Below, piece after piece: positions 36,735-46,319 of a DNA stretch of 64,000 nucleotides. A model generated the notes under the pieces. That model had not been told where the DNA came from. It saw only the letters and a list, made by a program, of their open reading frames with translations, and did no database searches. How positions within the stretch are numbered: the stretch's first letter is position 1; every line of letters begins with the position of its first letter. The DNA is taken from the NCBI RefSeq assembly GCF_010727945.1, contig NZ_AP022569.1, positions 4,216,001-4,280,000 of the forward strand. The letters are read 5' to 3'. Source of the DNA: Mycobacterium cookii. Its GTDB lineage: Bacteria; Actinomycetota; Actinomycetes; Mycobacteriales; Mycobacteriaceae. Made by a program: the position numbers and the translations under genes.

Positions 36735-38081
36735 ATGAACACCACACCGCAACTGCGCCAAGGCTTGTCGCAGCGTCAGCTGATGATGATCGCCATCGGC
36801 GGGATCATCGGCGCCGGATTCTTCGTCGGGTCCGGTGTGGTCATCGGCAAGGCAGGCCCCGCCGCGTTCCTCACCTATGCGCTGTGCGGCCTGCTGATCA
36901 TCCTGGTCATGCGCATGCTCGGGGAGATGGCCACCGCGAACCCGTCGACCGGCTCGTTCTCCGAATACGCCCGGCAGGCGCTGGGCGGCTGGGCGGGCTT
37001 CTCGGTGGGCTGGCTGTATTGGTACTACTGGGTGATCGTCGTCGGCTTCGAGGCGGTGGCCGGCGCCAAGGTGATCACCTATTGGTTCCACGCGCCGCTG
37101 TGGTTACTGTCGCTGATCCTGATGGTGTTGATGACCGCGACCAATATGTTCTCCGTCTCGTCCTACGGCGAGTTCGAATTCTGGTTCGCCGGAATCAAAG
37201 TCGCGACCATCCTGATCTTCCTGCTGCTCGGCACGTTGTACGCGGTGGGCCTGTGGCCGCATCACCACGCGAATTTCTCCAACTTGCACGCGCACGGCGG
37301 ATTTTTCCCGAACGGTGTGCACGGTGCCTTCGCCGCCGTCGTCGTGGTGATCTTCTCGATGGTCGGCGCCGAGGTCGCCACCATCGCCGCCGCGGAGACC
37401 CCGGATCCCGAGCGAGCCGTCCAGCGGGCCACGAACGCGGTGGCCGCGCGCATCGCGATTTTCTTTGTGGGATCGGTCTTTTTGCTGACGGTCATCCTGC
37501 CGTGGAATTCACTGCAGGCCGGGTCGTCGCCGTTCGTCGCCGCGCTGAAACAGATCGGCATTCCGGGCGCCGACCATGTGATGAACGCGGTGGTGCTCAC
37601 CGCGGTGTTGTCCTGCTTGAACTCCGGGCTCTACAGCGCGTCGCGGGTGTTGTTCGTGCTCGCCGGGCAGCACGAGGCACCGGCGAAGATGCTCGAGGTC
37701 AGCGAACGAGGGGCGCCCTACATCGCGATCGTGTGCTCCTCGGTGGTGGGATTCCTGTGCGTCATCATGGCCGCCGTCGCTCCCAACACGGTGTTCTCGT
37801 TCCTGCTCAACTCGTCGGGCGCGATCGTGCTGTTCGTCTACTTGTTGATTGCGTTGTCGCAGATCGTGTTACGGCGCAGGACGCCGTCGGAGGAGTTGCG
37901 GGTCAAGATGTGGTTCTTTCCCGTGCTGTCGATCCTGACGGTGCTGGGGATCGTCGCGGTGCTGGTGCAGATGGCCTTCGACCACTCCGCCCGCACCCAG
38001 TTCTGGCTCAGCCTGCTGTCCTGGGCGGTGGTGGTCGCAATGTACTTCGTGACCAAACGCGTTGCGGCGCGGGCCGATTAA
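36735..38081 (+). CDS. APC-family amino acid permease (GabP/AnsP-like)
   Basis: A 448-residue transporter with about 12 hydrophobic helices and the APC signature GGIIGAGFFVGSG in the first helix and EVATIAAAETPDPERA in the middle. The family imports amino acids or GABA with protons. Substrate not determined. The start ATG 36735 follows directly after a broken copy of its own N-terminus. It converges with the Ddn-like gene at 38078, overlapping by 4 bp. Confidence 0.9.
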   Translation: MNTTPQLRQGLSQRQLMMIAIGGIIGAGFFVGSGVVIGKAGPAAFLTYALCGLLIILVMRMLGEMATANPSTGSFSEYARQALGGWAGFSVGWLYWYYWVIVVGFEAVAGAKVITYWFHAPLWLLSLILMVLMTATNMFSVSSYGEFEFWFAGIKVATILIFLLLGTLYAVGLWPHHHANFSNLHAHGGFFPNGVHGAFAAVVVVIFSMVGAEVATIAAAETPDPERAVQRATNAVAARIAIFFVGSVFLLTVILPWNSLQAGSSPFVAALKQIGIPGADHVMNAVVLTAVLSCLNSGLYSASRVLFVLAGQHEAPAKMLEVSERGAPYIAIVCSSVVGFLCVIMAAVAPNTVFSFLLNSSGAIVLFVYLLIALSQIVLRRRTPSEELRVKMWFFPVLSILTVLGIVAVLVQMAFDHSARTQFWLSLLSWAVVVAMYFVTKRVAARAD

Positions 38082-38473
38082 CCAGTCTTGGTCAGCAGCA
38101 CCGCCTGCTCGAACGGCAACCTGCCGAAGACCCGGTGCGCCGCCCCCCTGACGTGCGCCGCCGCCTCTTCCTTGGTGACGGTCTGCGGGTTGGCGACGTG
38201 GAAGGTCTTGCCGTGGCGGCGCATCTGCCCGCCGCCGGCGGCGTTGAGGTTCTTCAGCCAGTCGCGATCCGGGCCGTAAGTCAGCAGGATCGCGACGCCG
38301 GGCTTGCCGTCTACGTCGGCGTTGAACACCGTCAACGGGGTGCGGTACGGCTTCCCGGATTTCCGGCCGACGTGCTCGAGGATGCCGAACGACGGGGCCC
38401 AGCCGGCCCACATGCGCTGAATTGGGTTGGTGACGTGCCGGTTGAACCGGGCAAGTCGCTGCGGTAGTTGCAT
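38078..38473 (-). CDS. Ddn-like deazaflavin (F420)-dependent nitroreductase family protein
   Basis: A 131-residue split-barrel protein of the Ddn/DUF385 family: GILEHVGRKSGKPYRTPLTVF, then ILLTYGPDRDWLKNLNAAGG and HVANPQTVTKEEA. Family members use F420H2 and reduce quinones or nitro compounds, or bind fatty acids. The start is taken at ATG 38473 because the frame beyond it overlaps the divergent gene. Only 21 bp separate it from the start at 38495. Confidence 0.85.
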   Translation of the reverse strand: MQLPQRLARFNRHVTNPIQRMWAGWAPSFGILEHVGRKSGKPYRTPLTVFNADVDGKPGVAILLTYGPDRDWLKNLNAAGGGQMRRHGKTFHVANPQTVTKEEAAAHVRGAAHRVFGRLPFEQAVLLTKTG

Positions 38474-38494
38474 GCTCCAATCAAACTGGAGTTC

Positions 38495-38896
38495 ATGGCC
38501 TACCTCAAGCCCCCGTGGTTCACCGCCAAGATCTTCAACCGGATCGCGATGGCCACCGGCATCAGCAATACCGAGACCTTGACGGTGACCAAGCGGGGCA
38601 GCGGGGAGCAGCAGCACATTCCCGTCGTCACGGTCGACGTCGGTGGCACCCGGTATCTCGTCTCCACCCGCGGTGAGTCGCAGTGGGTCAAGAACGTGCG
38701 TGCCAGACCCACCGTCACGCTGACCAGCAAGTCCCGCGCCGCGACGTACGAGGCTCGCGAGCTGCCGGTAACGCAGCGCCAGCCGATCCTGACCGAATAC
38801 CAGCGCAAGGCCGGTCGGGCGGTCGACGGCTACTTCCGCAAGTTGCCTGACCCGGCGGACCATCCGGTGTTCGCGCTGGCCGTGGCGGAGCCCTGA
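38495..38896 (+). CDS. Second Ddn-like deazaflavin-dependent protein, divergent
   Basis: A 133-residue protein of the same split-barrel family (ATGISNTETLTVTKRGSGEQQHIPVVTVDVGGTRYLVSTRGESQWVKNVRA). GGAG lies 3 nt before the ATG. It is divergent from the paralogue at 38078-38473 and the two start codons are only 21 bp apart, so at least one promoter must lie inside the other gene, or transcripts are leaderless. A third family member is at 57281. Confidence 0.82.
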   Translation: MAYLKPPWFTAKIFNRIAMATGISNTETLTVTKRGSGEQQHIPVVTVDVGGTRYLVSTRGESQWVKNVRARPTVTLTSKSRAATYEARELPVTQRQPILTEYQRKAGRAVDGYFRKLPDPADHPVFALAVAEP

Positions 38897-39032
38897 ACGA
38901 CTGAGAAGTTTGGCCCGAGCCCGTCGGGTCTACTCGCGTAGGTATGGACCTCGTAGGGCGTTGTTTCCACCCACTCAAATCCAGCGCGTGATCTGCGCCG
39001 AATACCTGTAAAGGATTTAGGGGAGGACTGCA

Positions 39033-39365
39033 ATGACGCATCTCAGCGATTTACCCGGCGAAGCGACGGTCACGCTGCTCGGTGTCTGCCGGGAGCTGTC
39101 GCGGTCAGGTGCCGCGCCCGACGCGGAGCTGACCCGGTTGAGCTCCGCTGAGCTCGCCGAATTGCGGCAGGTCTTGGCCGAAGGTGCTCGCTCCGGCCGC
39201 GAGGACGACTTTGTCGACTGGTGCACGAACATGGGTCAGCTGGTCATCGCGCAGCTGTATCTGCGCATTTATCACCAGGTTGCGATCGACGCCAAGGCGG
39301 CGGCCATCGTCGATGAGGAACGTCGCATCGCTCAATCGCGGACTCGTCCTTCACCTGCCGCCTGA
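39033..39365 (+). CDS. Conserved small protein, function unknown
   Basis: A 110-residue, mostly helical, acidic protein without signal peptide or membrane segment (LSDLPGEATVTLLGVCRELSRSG..., FVDWCTNMGQLVIAQLYLRIYHQ). GGGGAGGAC precedes the ATG at good spacing, so it is translated. No family recognised. The 136-bp gap before it has a short palindrome CTAC-TCGC-GTAG and no other gene. Confidence 0.65.
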   Translation: MTHLSDLPGEATVTLLGVCRELSRSGAAPDAELTRLSSAELAELRQVLAEGARSGREDDFVDWCTNMGQLVIAQLYLRIYHQVAIDAKAAAIVDEERRIAQSRTRPSPAA

Positions 39366-39448
39366 CTGCCGTCATACGTAAGCCGTTGTGGCTCAGTCAT
39401 ATTGCTGTCCACAGCGCTTCGGTTTTCGACGTGTGTGAGACTTCCGGG

Positions 39449-40048
39449 ATGGTTTCCATGGACGAAGCCGCTCGTCGCTCTTTGCTGCGCCGCGGCTTCG
39501 CGCTGGAATACGCCACGTTGGGGTGGAACGTCGTCGGGATCGTCCTGCTCGCCATCGCGGCGCTCAGGGCGCACTCCGTGGCGTTGGCTGGATTTGGTTT
39601 GGACTCGCTGATCGAGATCGGTGCGTCGACCGTGGTGATCTGGGAGTTGTCCGGAACCAGTGAGGTTCGGCAGCGACGTGCTTTGCGACTGATTGGTATC
39701 GGGTTCGCGGCGTTGGCGGTGTATCTGCTGGTCCAGTCGACGGTTGTGCTGGTCGCCGGATTCCGTCCGGGACATTCACCGGTAGGAATCGGGTGGACCG
39801 CGGTGACCGCGGCGGTGATGTTCGCGCTGGCAGCGGGGAAGGCTCGCACGGGTGCTGCCTTGGCTAATCCGGTGCTGAGCGCCGAGGGTCGGGTCACCCT
39901 GATAGACGGGTTGCTCGCGGTGGCTGTGCTGACCGGGTTGCTGCTCAACAGCTTGGCCGGGTGGTGGTGGGCCGACCCCGCGGCGGGGTACGTGCTGGTG
40001 GTTTATGCGCTGCGCGAGGCCGGGGAAATCTTCTTCGGCAAGCACTAG
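39449..40048 (+). CDS. Cation-efflux-like (CDF-related) membrane protein
   Basis: A 199-residue membrane protein with about five to six helices, related to the cation diffusion facilitator core: ALAGFGLDSLIEIGASTVVIWEL (helix 2) and LIDGLLAVAVLTGLLLNS...WWADPAAGYVLVV (helix 5). The Asp residues fit metal ligands, but the His of classical HxxxD motifs is missing and there is no cytosolic C-terminal domain, so the substrate is doubtful. Starts at ATG 39449 or 39458. Confidence 0.72.
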   Translation: MVSMDEAARRSLLRRGFALEYATLGWNVVGIVLLAIAALRAHSVALAGFGLDSLIEIGASTVVIWELSGTSEVRQRRALRLIGIGFAALAVYLLVQSTVVLVAGFRPGHSPVGIGWTAVTAAVMFALAAGKARTGAALANPVLSAEGRVTLIDGLLAVAVLTGLLLNSLAGWWWADPAAGYVLVVYALREAGEIFFGKH

Positions 40049-40095
40049 CCCGGTGATCCAGATCCCGGCATGCGCCCGCCGATACGCACCGATCA

Positions 40096-40110
40096 ACTAC
40101 ACCCTGTAGT
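40096..40110. promoter_or_regulatory. Palindromic operator candidate upstream of hemL
   Basis: ACTACA-CCC-TGTAGT is a perfect 15-bp inverted repeat, 28 bp before the hemL start. It contains the TACAnnnTGTA arrangement seen for BlaI/CopY-type and some TetR operators. The regulator is unknown and the assignment rests on symmetry and location only. Confidence 0.45.
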
Positions 40111-40138
40111 GAAGCCGGCCGCGGCGGCTGGGACACTG

Positions 40139-41584
40139 GTGAACGTGCCTACGTCCGATCGCGCGGCTCCTCCTCAGGCCGCTGCGCAGCCTGCATCGTC
40201 GCAGCGCGCGTCCGATCGCGCGGCTCCTCCTCAGGCCGCTGCGCAGCCTGCATCGTCGCAGCGCGCGTCCGATCGCCCGCGGCGCACCGAAGCCTCAGCG
40301 AAGCTGTTCGACGACGCCTGCGCGGTCATCCCCGGCGGGGTGAACTCGCCGGTGCGCGCGTTCACCGCCGTCGGCGGCACCCCGCGCTTCATCACCGCGG
40401 CCGACGGCTACTGGCTCACCGACGCCGACGGCAACCGCTACGTCGATCTGGTCTGTTCGTGGGGCCCGATGATTCTGGGCCACGCGCACCCACTCGTGGT
40501 GGACGCCGTCACCAAGGCCGCTGCCAACGGGTTGTCGTTCGGCGCGCCGACCCCGGGCGAAAGCGAACTGGCCCGCGAGATCATCGACCGGATGCCACCG
40601 GTGGAGCGGATCCGGCTGGTCAACTCCGGCACCGAGGCCACCATGAGCGCGGTGCGACTGGCCCGCGGGTTCACCGGCCGCGCCAAGATCGTCAAGTTCT
40701 CCGGCTGCTACCACGGCCACGTCGACGCGCTGCTCGCCGACGCCGGCTCGGGGGTCGCGACGCTGGGCCTGCCGTCGTCGCCGGGTGTCACCGGCGCCAC
40801 CGCGGCAGACACGATTGTGTTGCCGTACAACGACATTGACGTGGTCACCCAGACATTCGAGAAGTTCGGCGACCAGATCGCCGCGGTGATCACCGAGGCC
40901 AGTCCCGGCAACATGGGCGTGGTCCCACCCATCCCGGGCTACAACGCGCAACTTCGCGCCGTCACCGCCGAGCACGGCGCGCTGCTGATCGTCGACGAGG
41001 TGATGACCGGCTTCCGGGTCAGCCGAAGTGGTTGGTATGGAATCGATCCGGTGGATGCCGACCTGTTCACCTTCGGCAAGGTGATGAGCGGCGGCCTGCC
41101 GGCCGCGGCATTCGGCGGGCGGGCCGAGGTGATGGAACGCCTGGCGCCGCTGGGCCCGGTGTATCAGGCGGGCACGCTGTCGGGTAACCCGGTGGCGGTC
41201 GCCGCCGGGCTGGCCACCCTGCGCGCGGCTGACGACGCGGTGTACGAAAAGCTCGACGACAACGCGAACCGGTTGGCCGACCTGTTATCCGGCGCATTGT
41301 CGAATGCCGGTGTCGTACATCATATTCCGCAGGCCGGCAATATGCTCAGCGTATTCTTCGGCGAGACGCTGGTGACCGATTTCGCTTCGGCGCGAGCCAC
41401 CGAGACGTGGCGTTTCGCGCCGTTCTTCCACGCGCTGCTCGACGGCGGCGTCTACCCGCCCTGTAGTGCCTTCGAGGCGTGGTTCGTCTCGGCGGCACTC
41501 GACGACGCCGCGTTCGCCCGGATCGCCGATGCGCTACCCGCGGCCGCCAACGCCGCGGCCGCAGCCAAGGAGGACACGCCCTGA
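40139..41584 (+). CDS. hemL: Glutamate-1-semialdehyde 2,1-aminomutase
   Basis: PLP enzyme converting the HemA product to 5-aminolevulinate. The 481-residue protein has [42 protein letters not shown] and PLP-binding Lys314 in TFGKVMSGG. The N-terminus is odd: residues 5-43 contain a 19-residue unit twice ([19 protein letters not shown]), from a 57-bp tandem repeat. The family starts near residue 50, so the repeat is an extra disordered tail. The start may be GTG 40139 or 40145; the frame is open from 40070. Confidence 0.94.
   Translation: MNVPTSDRAAPPQAAAQPASSQRASDRAAPPQAAAQPASSQRASDRPRRTEASAKLFDDACAVIPGGVNSPVRAFTAVGGTPRFITAADGYWLTDADGNRYVDLVCSWGPMILGHAHPLVVDAVTKAAANGLSFGAPTPGESELAREIIDRMPPVERIRLVNSGTEATMSAVRLARGFTGRAKIVKFSGCYHGHVDALLADAGSGVATLGLPSSPGVTGATAADTIVLPYNDIDVVTQTFEKFGDQIAAVITEASPGNMGVVPPIPGYNAQLRAVTAEHGALLIVDEVMTGFRVSRSGWYGIDPVDADLFTFGKVMSGGLPAAAFGGRAEVMERLAPLGPVYQAGTLSGNPVAVAAGLATLRAADDAVYEKLDDNANRLADLLSGALSNAGVVHHIPQAGNMLSVFFGETLVTDFASARATETWRFAPFFHALLDGGVYPPCSAFEAWFVSAALDDAAFARIADALPAAANAAAAAKEDTP
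40154..40276 (+). repeat. 57-bp perfect tandem repeat inside hemL
   Basis: Two identical 57-bp units (40154-40210 and 40211-40267) and 9 bp of a third (40268-40276). Because 57 is a multiple of 3, copy-number change would only lengthen or shorten the HemL tail by 19 residues. A minisatellite (VNTR) candidate. Confidence 0.9.
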
Positions 41585-42192
41585 TGGCCGAGCAGACCCG
41601 CGTCCACTTGGTGCGCCACGGCGAGGTGTACAACCCCGAGGGCGTGCTGTACGGCAGGTTGCCGGGATTCCGCTTGTCGGACAAGGGAAACCAACAAGCG
41701 CAAGCTGTGGCCGCGGCGCTTGCCGGCCATGAGGTCGTCGCGGTGATCGCCTCGCCGCTGCAACGCGCGCAGGAGACCGCCGCACCGATCGCCGCACGCC
41801 ACGGTCTGGCGGTGGACACCGACGCCGACCTGATCGAGTCGGCCAACTTCTTCGAGGGCAAGCGGCTGGGGCCGGGCGACGGCGCCTGGAAAGACCCGCG
41901 GTTCTGGTGGCAGCTGCGCAACCCGTTCACCCCGTCGTGGGGTGAGCCCTACAAGCAGGTCGCGGCCCGGATGACGACGGCCGTCTTCAAGGCCCGCGCG
42001 CGGGCGGCCGGCGCCGACGCGGTGTGCATCAGCCATCAACTGCCGGTGTGGACGACGAGGCTGTCGCTGACCGGTAAGCGGCTCTGGCACGACCCGCGAC
42101 GTCGCGAGTGCGCGGTGGGTTCGGTGACGACGTTCGTGTTCGACGACGACCAACTGGTCGACGTGCTGTACAGCGAGCCGGCGGGCAGTTGA
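41584..42192 (+). CDS. Histidine phosphatase family protein (Rv0525 type)
   Basis: A 202-residue member of the phosphoglycerate mutase-like superfamily with the RHGE motif (VHLVRHGEVYNPEGV) at the N-terminus, ASPLQRAQETA and a late catalytic His in CISHQLPVW. It is not a glycolytic mutase; substrate unknown. The ATG overlaps the hemL stop (TGATG), and the next gene starts within a few bp, so it belongs to the hemL-ccs operon. Confidence 0.88.
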   Translation: MAEQTRVHLVRHGEVYNPEGVLYGRLPGFRLSDKGNQQAQAVAAALAGHEVVAVIASPLQRAQETAAPIAARHGLAVDTDADLIESANFFEGKRLGPGDGAWKDPRFWWQLRNPFTPSWGEPYKQVAARMTTAVFKARARAAGADAVCISHQLPVWTTRLSLTGKRLWHDPRRRECAVGSVTTFVFDDDQLVDVLYSEPAGS

Positions 42193-42194
42193 CC

Positions 42195-42788
42195 GTGCGG
42201 CGGCTGACGTTCGTCGTCGTGACACTGGCGGGCCTACTGGCCGGCTGCTCGCACGGTCACGACGCGGTCGCCCAGGGTGGCACCTTCGAATTCGTCTCTC
42301 CCGGAGGCAAAACCGACATCTACTACAACCCGCCCGACAAGCGCGGCAAGCCCGGGCCGATCGCCGGCCCCGCGCTGACGGACCCGGCCCGCACCGTCTC
42401 GGTGGACGACTTTCCGGGCAAGGTCGTCGTGATCAACGTCTGGGGGCAGTGGTGCGGGCCGTGCCGCGCCGAAGCCACTGCGCTGCAACAGGTGTACGAC
42501 GCGACCCGCGCCGACGGGGTGGTATTGGTCGGCATCGACGTGCGCGACAACAACCGCGAGGCCGCCCAGGACTTCGTCAACGACCACAAGGTGACCTATC
42601 CGTCGATCTACGACCCGGCGATGCGCACCATGATCGCCTTCGGCGGTAAATTCCCCACCTCGGTCATCCCTTCCACGCTGATCCTCGACCGCCAGCACCG
42701 GGTGGCCGCGGTGTTCCTGCGTGAATTGCTCGCCGCGGAGCTGCAGCCGGTGGTGCAGCGGATTGCCGCAGAACCGGGGTCACCGTGA
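42195..42788 (+). CDS. Thioredoxin-like lipoprotein of cytochrome c maturation (ResA/TlpA type)
   Basis: A 197-residue exported thiol-disulfide protein: lipoprotein signal [18 protein letters not shown], then a thioredoxin fold with WGQWCGPC (Cys87 and Cys90) and the cis-Pro loop [12 protein letters not shown]. It should reduce the apocytochrome c heme-binding cysteines, fed by CcdA. The start may be GTG 42195 or TTG 42189, which overlaps the preceding stop. The ccdA GTG overlaps its stop. Confidence 0.92.
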   Translation: MRRLTFVVVTLAGLLAGCSHGHDAVAQGGTFEFVSPGGKTDIYYNPPDKRGKPGPIAGPALTDPARTVSVDDFPGKVVVINVWGQWCGPCRAEATALQQVYDATRADGVVLVGIDVRDNNREAAQDFVNDHKVTYPSIYDPAMRTMIAFGGKFPTSVIPSTLILDRQHRVAAVFLRELLAAELQPVVQRIAAEPGSP

Positions 42789-43549
42789 GCGGCTTCACCG
42801 AAACCGCCGCTGCCGGGCCCCTTTTGCTGGCGCTGGCGGTGTCCGTGCTGGCTGGGTTGGTGTCCTTCGGGTCGCCGTGCGTGGTCCCGCTGGTGCCGGG
42901 CTATCTGTCGTATCTGGCCGCCGTGGTCGGCGTCGACGAGGCAGACGATGCGCCGCCGAATGCGCGGTGGCGGGTCGCCGGGTCGGCCGCGTTGTTCGTC
43001 GCCGGATTCACCGTGGTGTTCCTGCTGGGCACCGTCGCGGTATTGGGCATGACCACCACGTTGATTGCCAATCAGGTTGTGCTGCAACGGGTCGGGGGCG
43101 TCCTGACCATTCTGATGGGCGTGGTGTTCGTCGGCTACGTCCCGGCGCTGCAGCGTCAGTTCCGGTTCGCGCCGCGGCAGTTGTCGACGGTGGCAGGGGC
43201 GCCGTTGCTGGGCGCGGTGTTCGCGCTGGGCTGGACGCCGTGCCTGGGCCCGACGCTGGCCGGTGTGGTGACCGTCGCGTCGGCGACCGACGGCGCGAGC
43301 GTGGCGCGCGGGATCGTGCTGGTGATCGCCTACTGCCTGGGCTTGGGAATTCCGTTCGTGCTGTTGGCTTTCGGCTCGGCGACGGCCGTCGCCGGGCTGG
43401 ACTGGCTGCGGCGGCACACCAGGGCGCTGCAGATCTTCGGCGGCGTGCTGCTGATCGCGGTGGGGTTCGCGTTGGTCAGCGGCGGGTGGAACGACTTCGT
43501 GTCGTGGCTGCGCGACGGGCTGGTATCCGATGTGAGGTTGCCGATTTGA
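42785..43549 (+). CDS. ccdA: Cytochrome c biogenesis protein CcdA
   Basis: A 254-residue, six-helix membrane protein that carries reducing power across the membrane to the ResA-like lipoprotein. The two redox Cys lie in [14 protein letters not shown] and [15 protein letters not shown] start overlapping the previous stop (GTGA); its own stop overlaps the TTG start of resB (TTGA). Confidence 0.94.
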   Translation: MSGFTETAAAGPLLLALAVSVLAGLVSFGSPCVVPLVPGYLSYLAAVVGVDEADDAPPNARWRVAGSAALFVAGFTVVFLLGTVAVLGMTTTLIANQVVLQRVGGVLTILMGVVFVGYVPALQRQFRFAPRQLSTVAGAPLLGAVFALGWTPCLGPTLAGVVTVASATDGASVARGIVLVIAYCLGLGIPFVLLAFGSATAVAGLDWLRRHTRALQIFGGVLLIAVGFALVSGGWNDFVSWLRDGLVSDVRLPI

Positions 43550-45123
43550 GCCGGCTACTGGCATGGGCCCGCAACACCTGGCGGGCGCTGACGTCGATGG
43601 GCACCGCGCTGGTGCTGCTGTTCCTGCTGGCGCTGGGCGCGATGCCCGGCGCGCTACTGCCGCAACGCAGCCTGAACGCCGGCAAGGTCGCCGACTACCT
43701 CGCGGCCCACCGGACGATCGGGCCGTGGCTGGATCGGCTGCAGGCGTTCAACGTGTTCGGCAGCTTCTGGTTCACCGCGATCTACACGCTGTTGTTCGTG
43801 TCGCTGCTCGGCTGCCTGACGCCGCGGTTGATCGAGCATGCCCGCGCCATGCGGGCAACCCCGGTGCCCGCCCCGCGCAACCTGGCCCGGCTGCCCAAGC
43901 ACGCTGACACCACGATCGCCGGTGAGGTCGACGAGTTGGCATCGACGCTGACGGCCCGGCTTCGCGGTTGGCGCACCGTCGTCCGTCGTGGCGACACCGT
44001 CGAAATCTCCGCGGAGAAAGGCTATTTGCGCGAGTTCGGCAATCTCGTCTTCCACTTCTCGCTACTCGGCCTGCTGGTCGCGGTCGCCGTCGGCAAACTG
44101 TTCGGCTACGAGGGCAACGTCGTCGTCATCGCCGACGGTGGCCCCGGCTTCTGCTCGGCATCACCTGCGGCGTTCGACTCGTTTCGGGCGGGCAACACCG
44201 TCGACGGCACGTCGCTGCACCCGATCTGTTTGCGCGTCAACGACTTTCAAGCACGTTACCTGGCGTCCGGACAGGCCACGTCGTTCGCCGCGGACATCGA
44301 CTACCAGGCCGGCCGCGATTTGACCGGCGGCCGCTGGACGCCCTACCGGCTGGAGGTCAACCACCCGCTGCGGGTCAGCGGCGACCGCGTCTACCTACAG
44401 GGCCACGGCTACGCACCGACGTTCACCGTCACCTTCCCCGACGGCCAGAGCCGCACCTCGACGGTCCAGTGGCGACCGGACAACCCCCGGACGTTGCTGT
44501 CCTCGGGCGTTGCGCGCATCGACCCGCCCGCCGGGTCGTATCCCGACGCCGCCGAGCGTCGCCAACATCAGATCGCCATCCAGGGACTGCTCGCGCCGAC
44601 CGAGCAACTCGACGGCAACCTGCTGTCGTCGAGCTTCCCCGCGCTGATCGCTCCGGCGGTGGCCGTCGACATCTATTCCGGCGACACCGGCCTGGACAGC
44701 GGCCGGCCGCAGTCGCTGTACACGCTGGACCCGCACCTGATCGACCAGCACCGGCTCACCCGAGTGAAACGGGTCAACTTGCGCATCGGTCAGCAAGTCC
44801 GCGTCGAGCAGGGACCCGCGGCGGGCAGCATCGTGCGGTTCGACGGAGCCGTGCCGTTCGTCAACCTGCAGGTCTCGCACGATCCCGGGCAGATCTGGGT
44901 GCTGGTGTCGGCGATCACGATGATGGCCGGGCTGGTGGTCTCGCTGCTGGTGCGCCGGCGGCGGATCTGGATTCGGCTGCAGACGGCGTCGCGCGGTACG
45001 GTGAATGTCCAGGTAGGCGGTTTGGCGCGGACCGACAACGCCGGCTGGGGCGACGAATTCGAACGGCTCGTCGGAAGGCTCCAAGACGGGCTACCCGCGC
45101 CGACGACGATGGCGCCGGCGTAG
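43546..45123 (+). CDS. resB: System II cytochrome c synthase component ResB (CcsB)
   Basis: A 525-residue membrane protein of the heme-delivery/ligation complex with CcsA. N-terminal helices ([55 protein letters not shown]), a large extracytoplasmic domain (about 185-440), and a final helix ([20 protein letters not shown]). It starts at TTG 43546 overlapping the ccdA stop. The last codons lie inside the first unit of a 54-bp repeat, which supplies the TAG stop. Confidence 0.92.
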   Translation: MSRLLAWARNTWRALTSMGTALVLLFLLALGAMPGALLPQRSLNAGKVADYLAAHRTIGPWLDRLQAFNVFGSFWFTAIYTLLFVSLLGCLTPRLIEHARAMRATPVPAPRNLARLPKHADTTIAGEVDELASTLTARLRGWRTVVRRGDTVEISAEKGYLREFGNLVFHFSLLGLLVAVAVGKLFGYEGNVVVIADGGPGFCSASPAAFDSFRAGNTVDGTSLHPICLRVNDFQARYLASGQATSFAADIDYQAGRDLTGGRWTPYRLEVNHPLRVSGDRVYLQGHGYAPTFTVTFPDGQSRTSTVQWRPDNPRTLLSSGVARIDPPAGSYPDAAERRQHQIAIQGLLAPTEQLDGNLLSSSFPALIAPAVAVDIYSGDTGLDSGRPQSLYTLDPHLIDQHRLTRVKRVNLRIGQQVRVEQGPAAGSIVRFDGAVPFVNLQVSHDPGQIWVLVSAITMMAGLVVSLLVRRRRIWIRLQTASRGTVNVQVGGLARTDNAGWGDEFERLVGRLQDGLPAPTTMAPA

Positions 45124-45235
45124 CCGGGGTCGAGGAGTGGCGCCAGTGTTGCGCCGACGACGATGGCGCCGGCGTAGCCGGGGTCGAGGAGTGGCGCCAG
45201 TGTTGCGCCGACGACGATGGCGCCGGCGTAGCCGG
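45097..45235 (+). repeat. 54-bp tandem repeat across the resB stop and ccsA leader
   Basis: Two complete 54-bp units (45097-45150, 45151-45204) and 31 bp of a third (45205-45235). Each unit begins GCGCCGACGACGATGGCGCC and has an in-frame TAG and a GAGGAG purine tract. Only the first TAG is used, as the resB stop. The array ends 20 bp before the ccsA ATG, so copy number sets the resB-ccsA distance. VNTR candidate. Confidence 0.9.
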
Positions 45236-45255
45236 CAGACAGGAGGGGCGCGCCA

Positions 45256-46218
45256 ATGAATACCACGCACGTCGACATCGGTTTGGCGCGCAACTCCGAC
45301 TGGGCGTTCACGTCGTCGGTGGTGATCCTGGTGGTCGCCCTGTTGCTGCTGGCCGTCGAACTCGCCTACACCCGCAGCCGAGAACCCGACCGTGAACTCG
45401 TCAGTGCCGGATCCGTCAAGACAGACAGCCCCGCCCCCGAGGCCCCGCGCCGACCGTTCGACGAGCGCGTCGGCCGGGCCGGCCTCGTTCTCGTCTACGC
45501 CGGCATCGGGCTGCTGTTCGCCTGCATCGTGTTGCGCGGTCTGGCCACCACGCGGGTGCCGTGGGGCAACATGTACGAGTTCATCAACCTGACCTGCTTC
45601 TGCGGGCTGACCGCCGGCGCGATCGTGCTGCGCCGCCCGCAATACCGCCCGTTGTGGGTGTTCCTGCTGCTGCCGGTGCTGATCTTGTTGACGGTGTCCG
45701 GACGCTGGCTGTACACCAACGCCGCACCGGTGATGCCCGCGCTGCAGTCCTACTGGCTGCCCATCCACGTCTCGGTGGTCAGCCTGGGCTCGGGAGTTTT
45801 CCTGGTCGCCGGGGTGGCCAGCATCCTGTTTCTGCTGCGGACCTCGCGGCTCGGCGCGCCCGACGCCCGGGGCCGCCTGGCGCAGTTGGTGCATCGGTTG
45901 CCCGATGCGCAGACGCTGGACCGGATTGCCTACCGGACGACAATCTTCGGCTTCCCGGTCTTCGGCTTCGGGGTGATCTTTGGCGCCATCTGGGCCGAGG
46001 AGGCCTGGGGTCGGTACTGGGGCTGGGATCCCAAGGAGACTGTGGCGTTCATCGCCTGGGTGATCTACGCCGCCTACCTGCACGCCAGGTCGACAGCGGG
46101 CTGGCGGGACAGAAAAGCGGCCTGGATCAACGTCGTCGGCTTTGTGGCCATGGTGTTCAACCTGTTCTTCGTCAACCTGGTGACCGTCGGTCTGCACTCC
46201 TACGCCGGGGTGGGCTAG
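45256..46218 (+). CDS. ccsA: System II cytochrome c synthase component CcsA (ResC)
   Basis: A 320-residue, eight-helix protein with the tryptophan-rich heme-handling signature WGRYWGWDPKETVAFIAWVIYAAYLHAR and conserved His residues (LPIHVSVV; TVGLHSY). With ResB it attaches heme to apocytochrome c outside the membrane. AGGAGG lies 9 nt before the ATG. Unlike its neighbours it does not overlap the previous gene but follows a 132-bp spacer made mostly of tandem repeats. Confidence 0.94.
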   Translation: MNTTHVDIGLARNSDWAFTSSVVILVVALLLLAVELAYTRSREPDRELVSAGSVKTDSPAPEAPRRPFDERVGRAGLVLVYAGIGLLFACIVLRGLATTRVPWGNMYEFINLTCFCGLTAGAIVLRRPQYRPLWVFLLLPVLILLTVSGRWLYTNAAPVMPALQSYWLPIHVSVVSLGSGVFLVAGVASILFLLRTSRLGAPDARGRLAQLVHRLPDAQTLDRIAYRTTIFGFPVFGFGVIFGAIWAEEAWGRYWGWDPKETVAFIAWVIYAAYLHARSTAGWRDRKAAWINVVGFVAMVFNLFFVNLVTVGLHSYAGVG

Positions 46219-46319
46219 ATCACGATCAGCAGGCTCTCAGCAACGCTGCGATATCTTCGGGTCAGCAGGGCTGTTCGTTAACAACGCGACCCCAGGGTTG
46301 CGACAAGGGGAAATTTCAC

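Noticed and set aside
40154..40276. CRISPR-like direct repeats.
   Set aside because: The units are contiguous without spacers and lie inside a coding sequence, so this is a tandem repeat, not a CRISPR array.
41584..42192. Second phosphoglycerate mutase.
   Set aside because: It has RHGE and a late His but lacks the glycolytic mutase blocks seen in the gene at 222-971; it is a general histidine phosphatase.
43968..45395. A 475-codon plus-strand frame overlapping resB and ccsA in another phase.
   Set aside because: Arg-rich shadow. Its repeated C-terminal part only reflects the 54-bp tandem repeat read in another frame.
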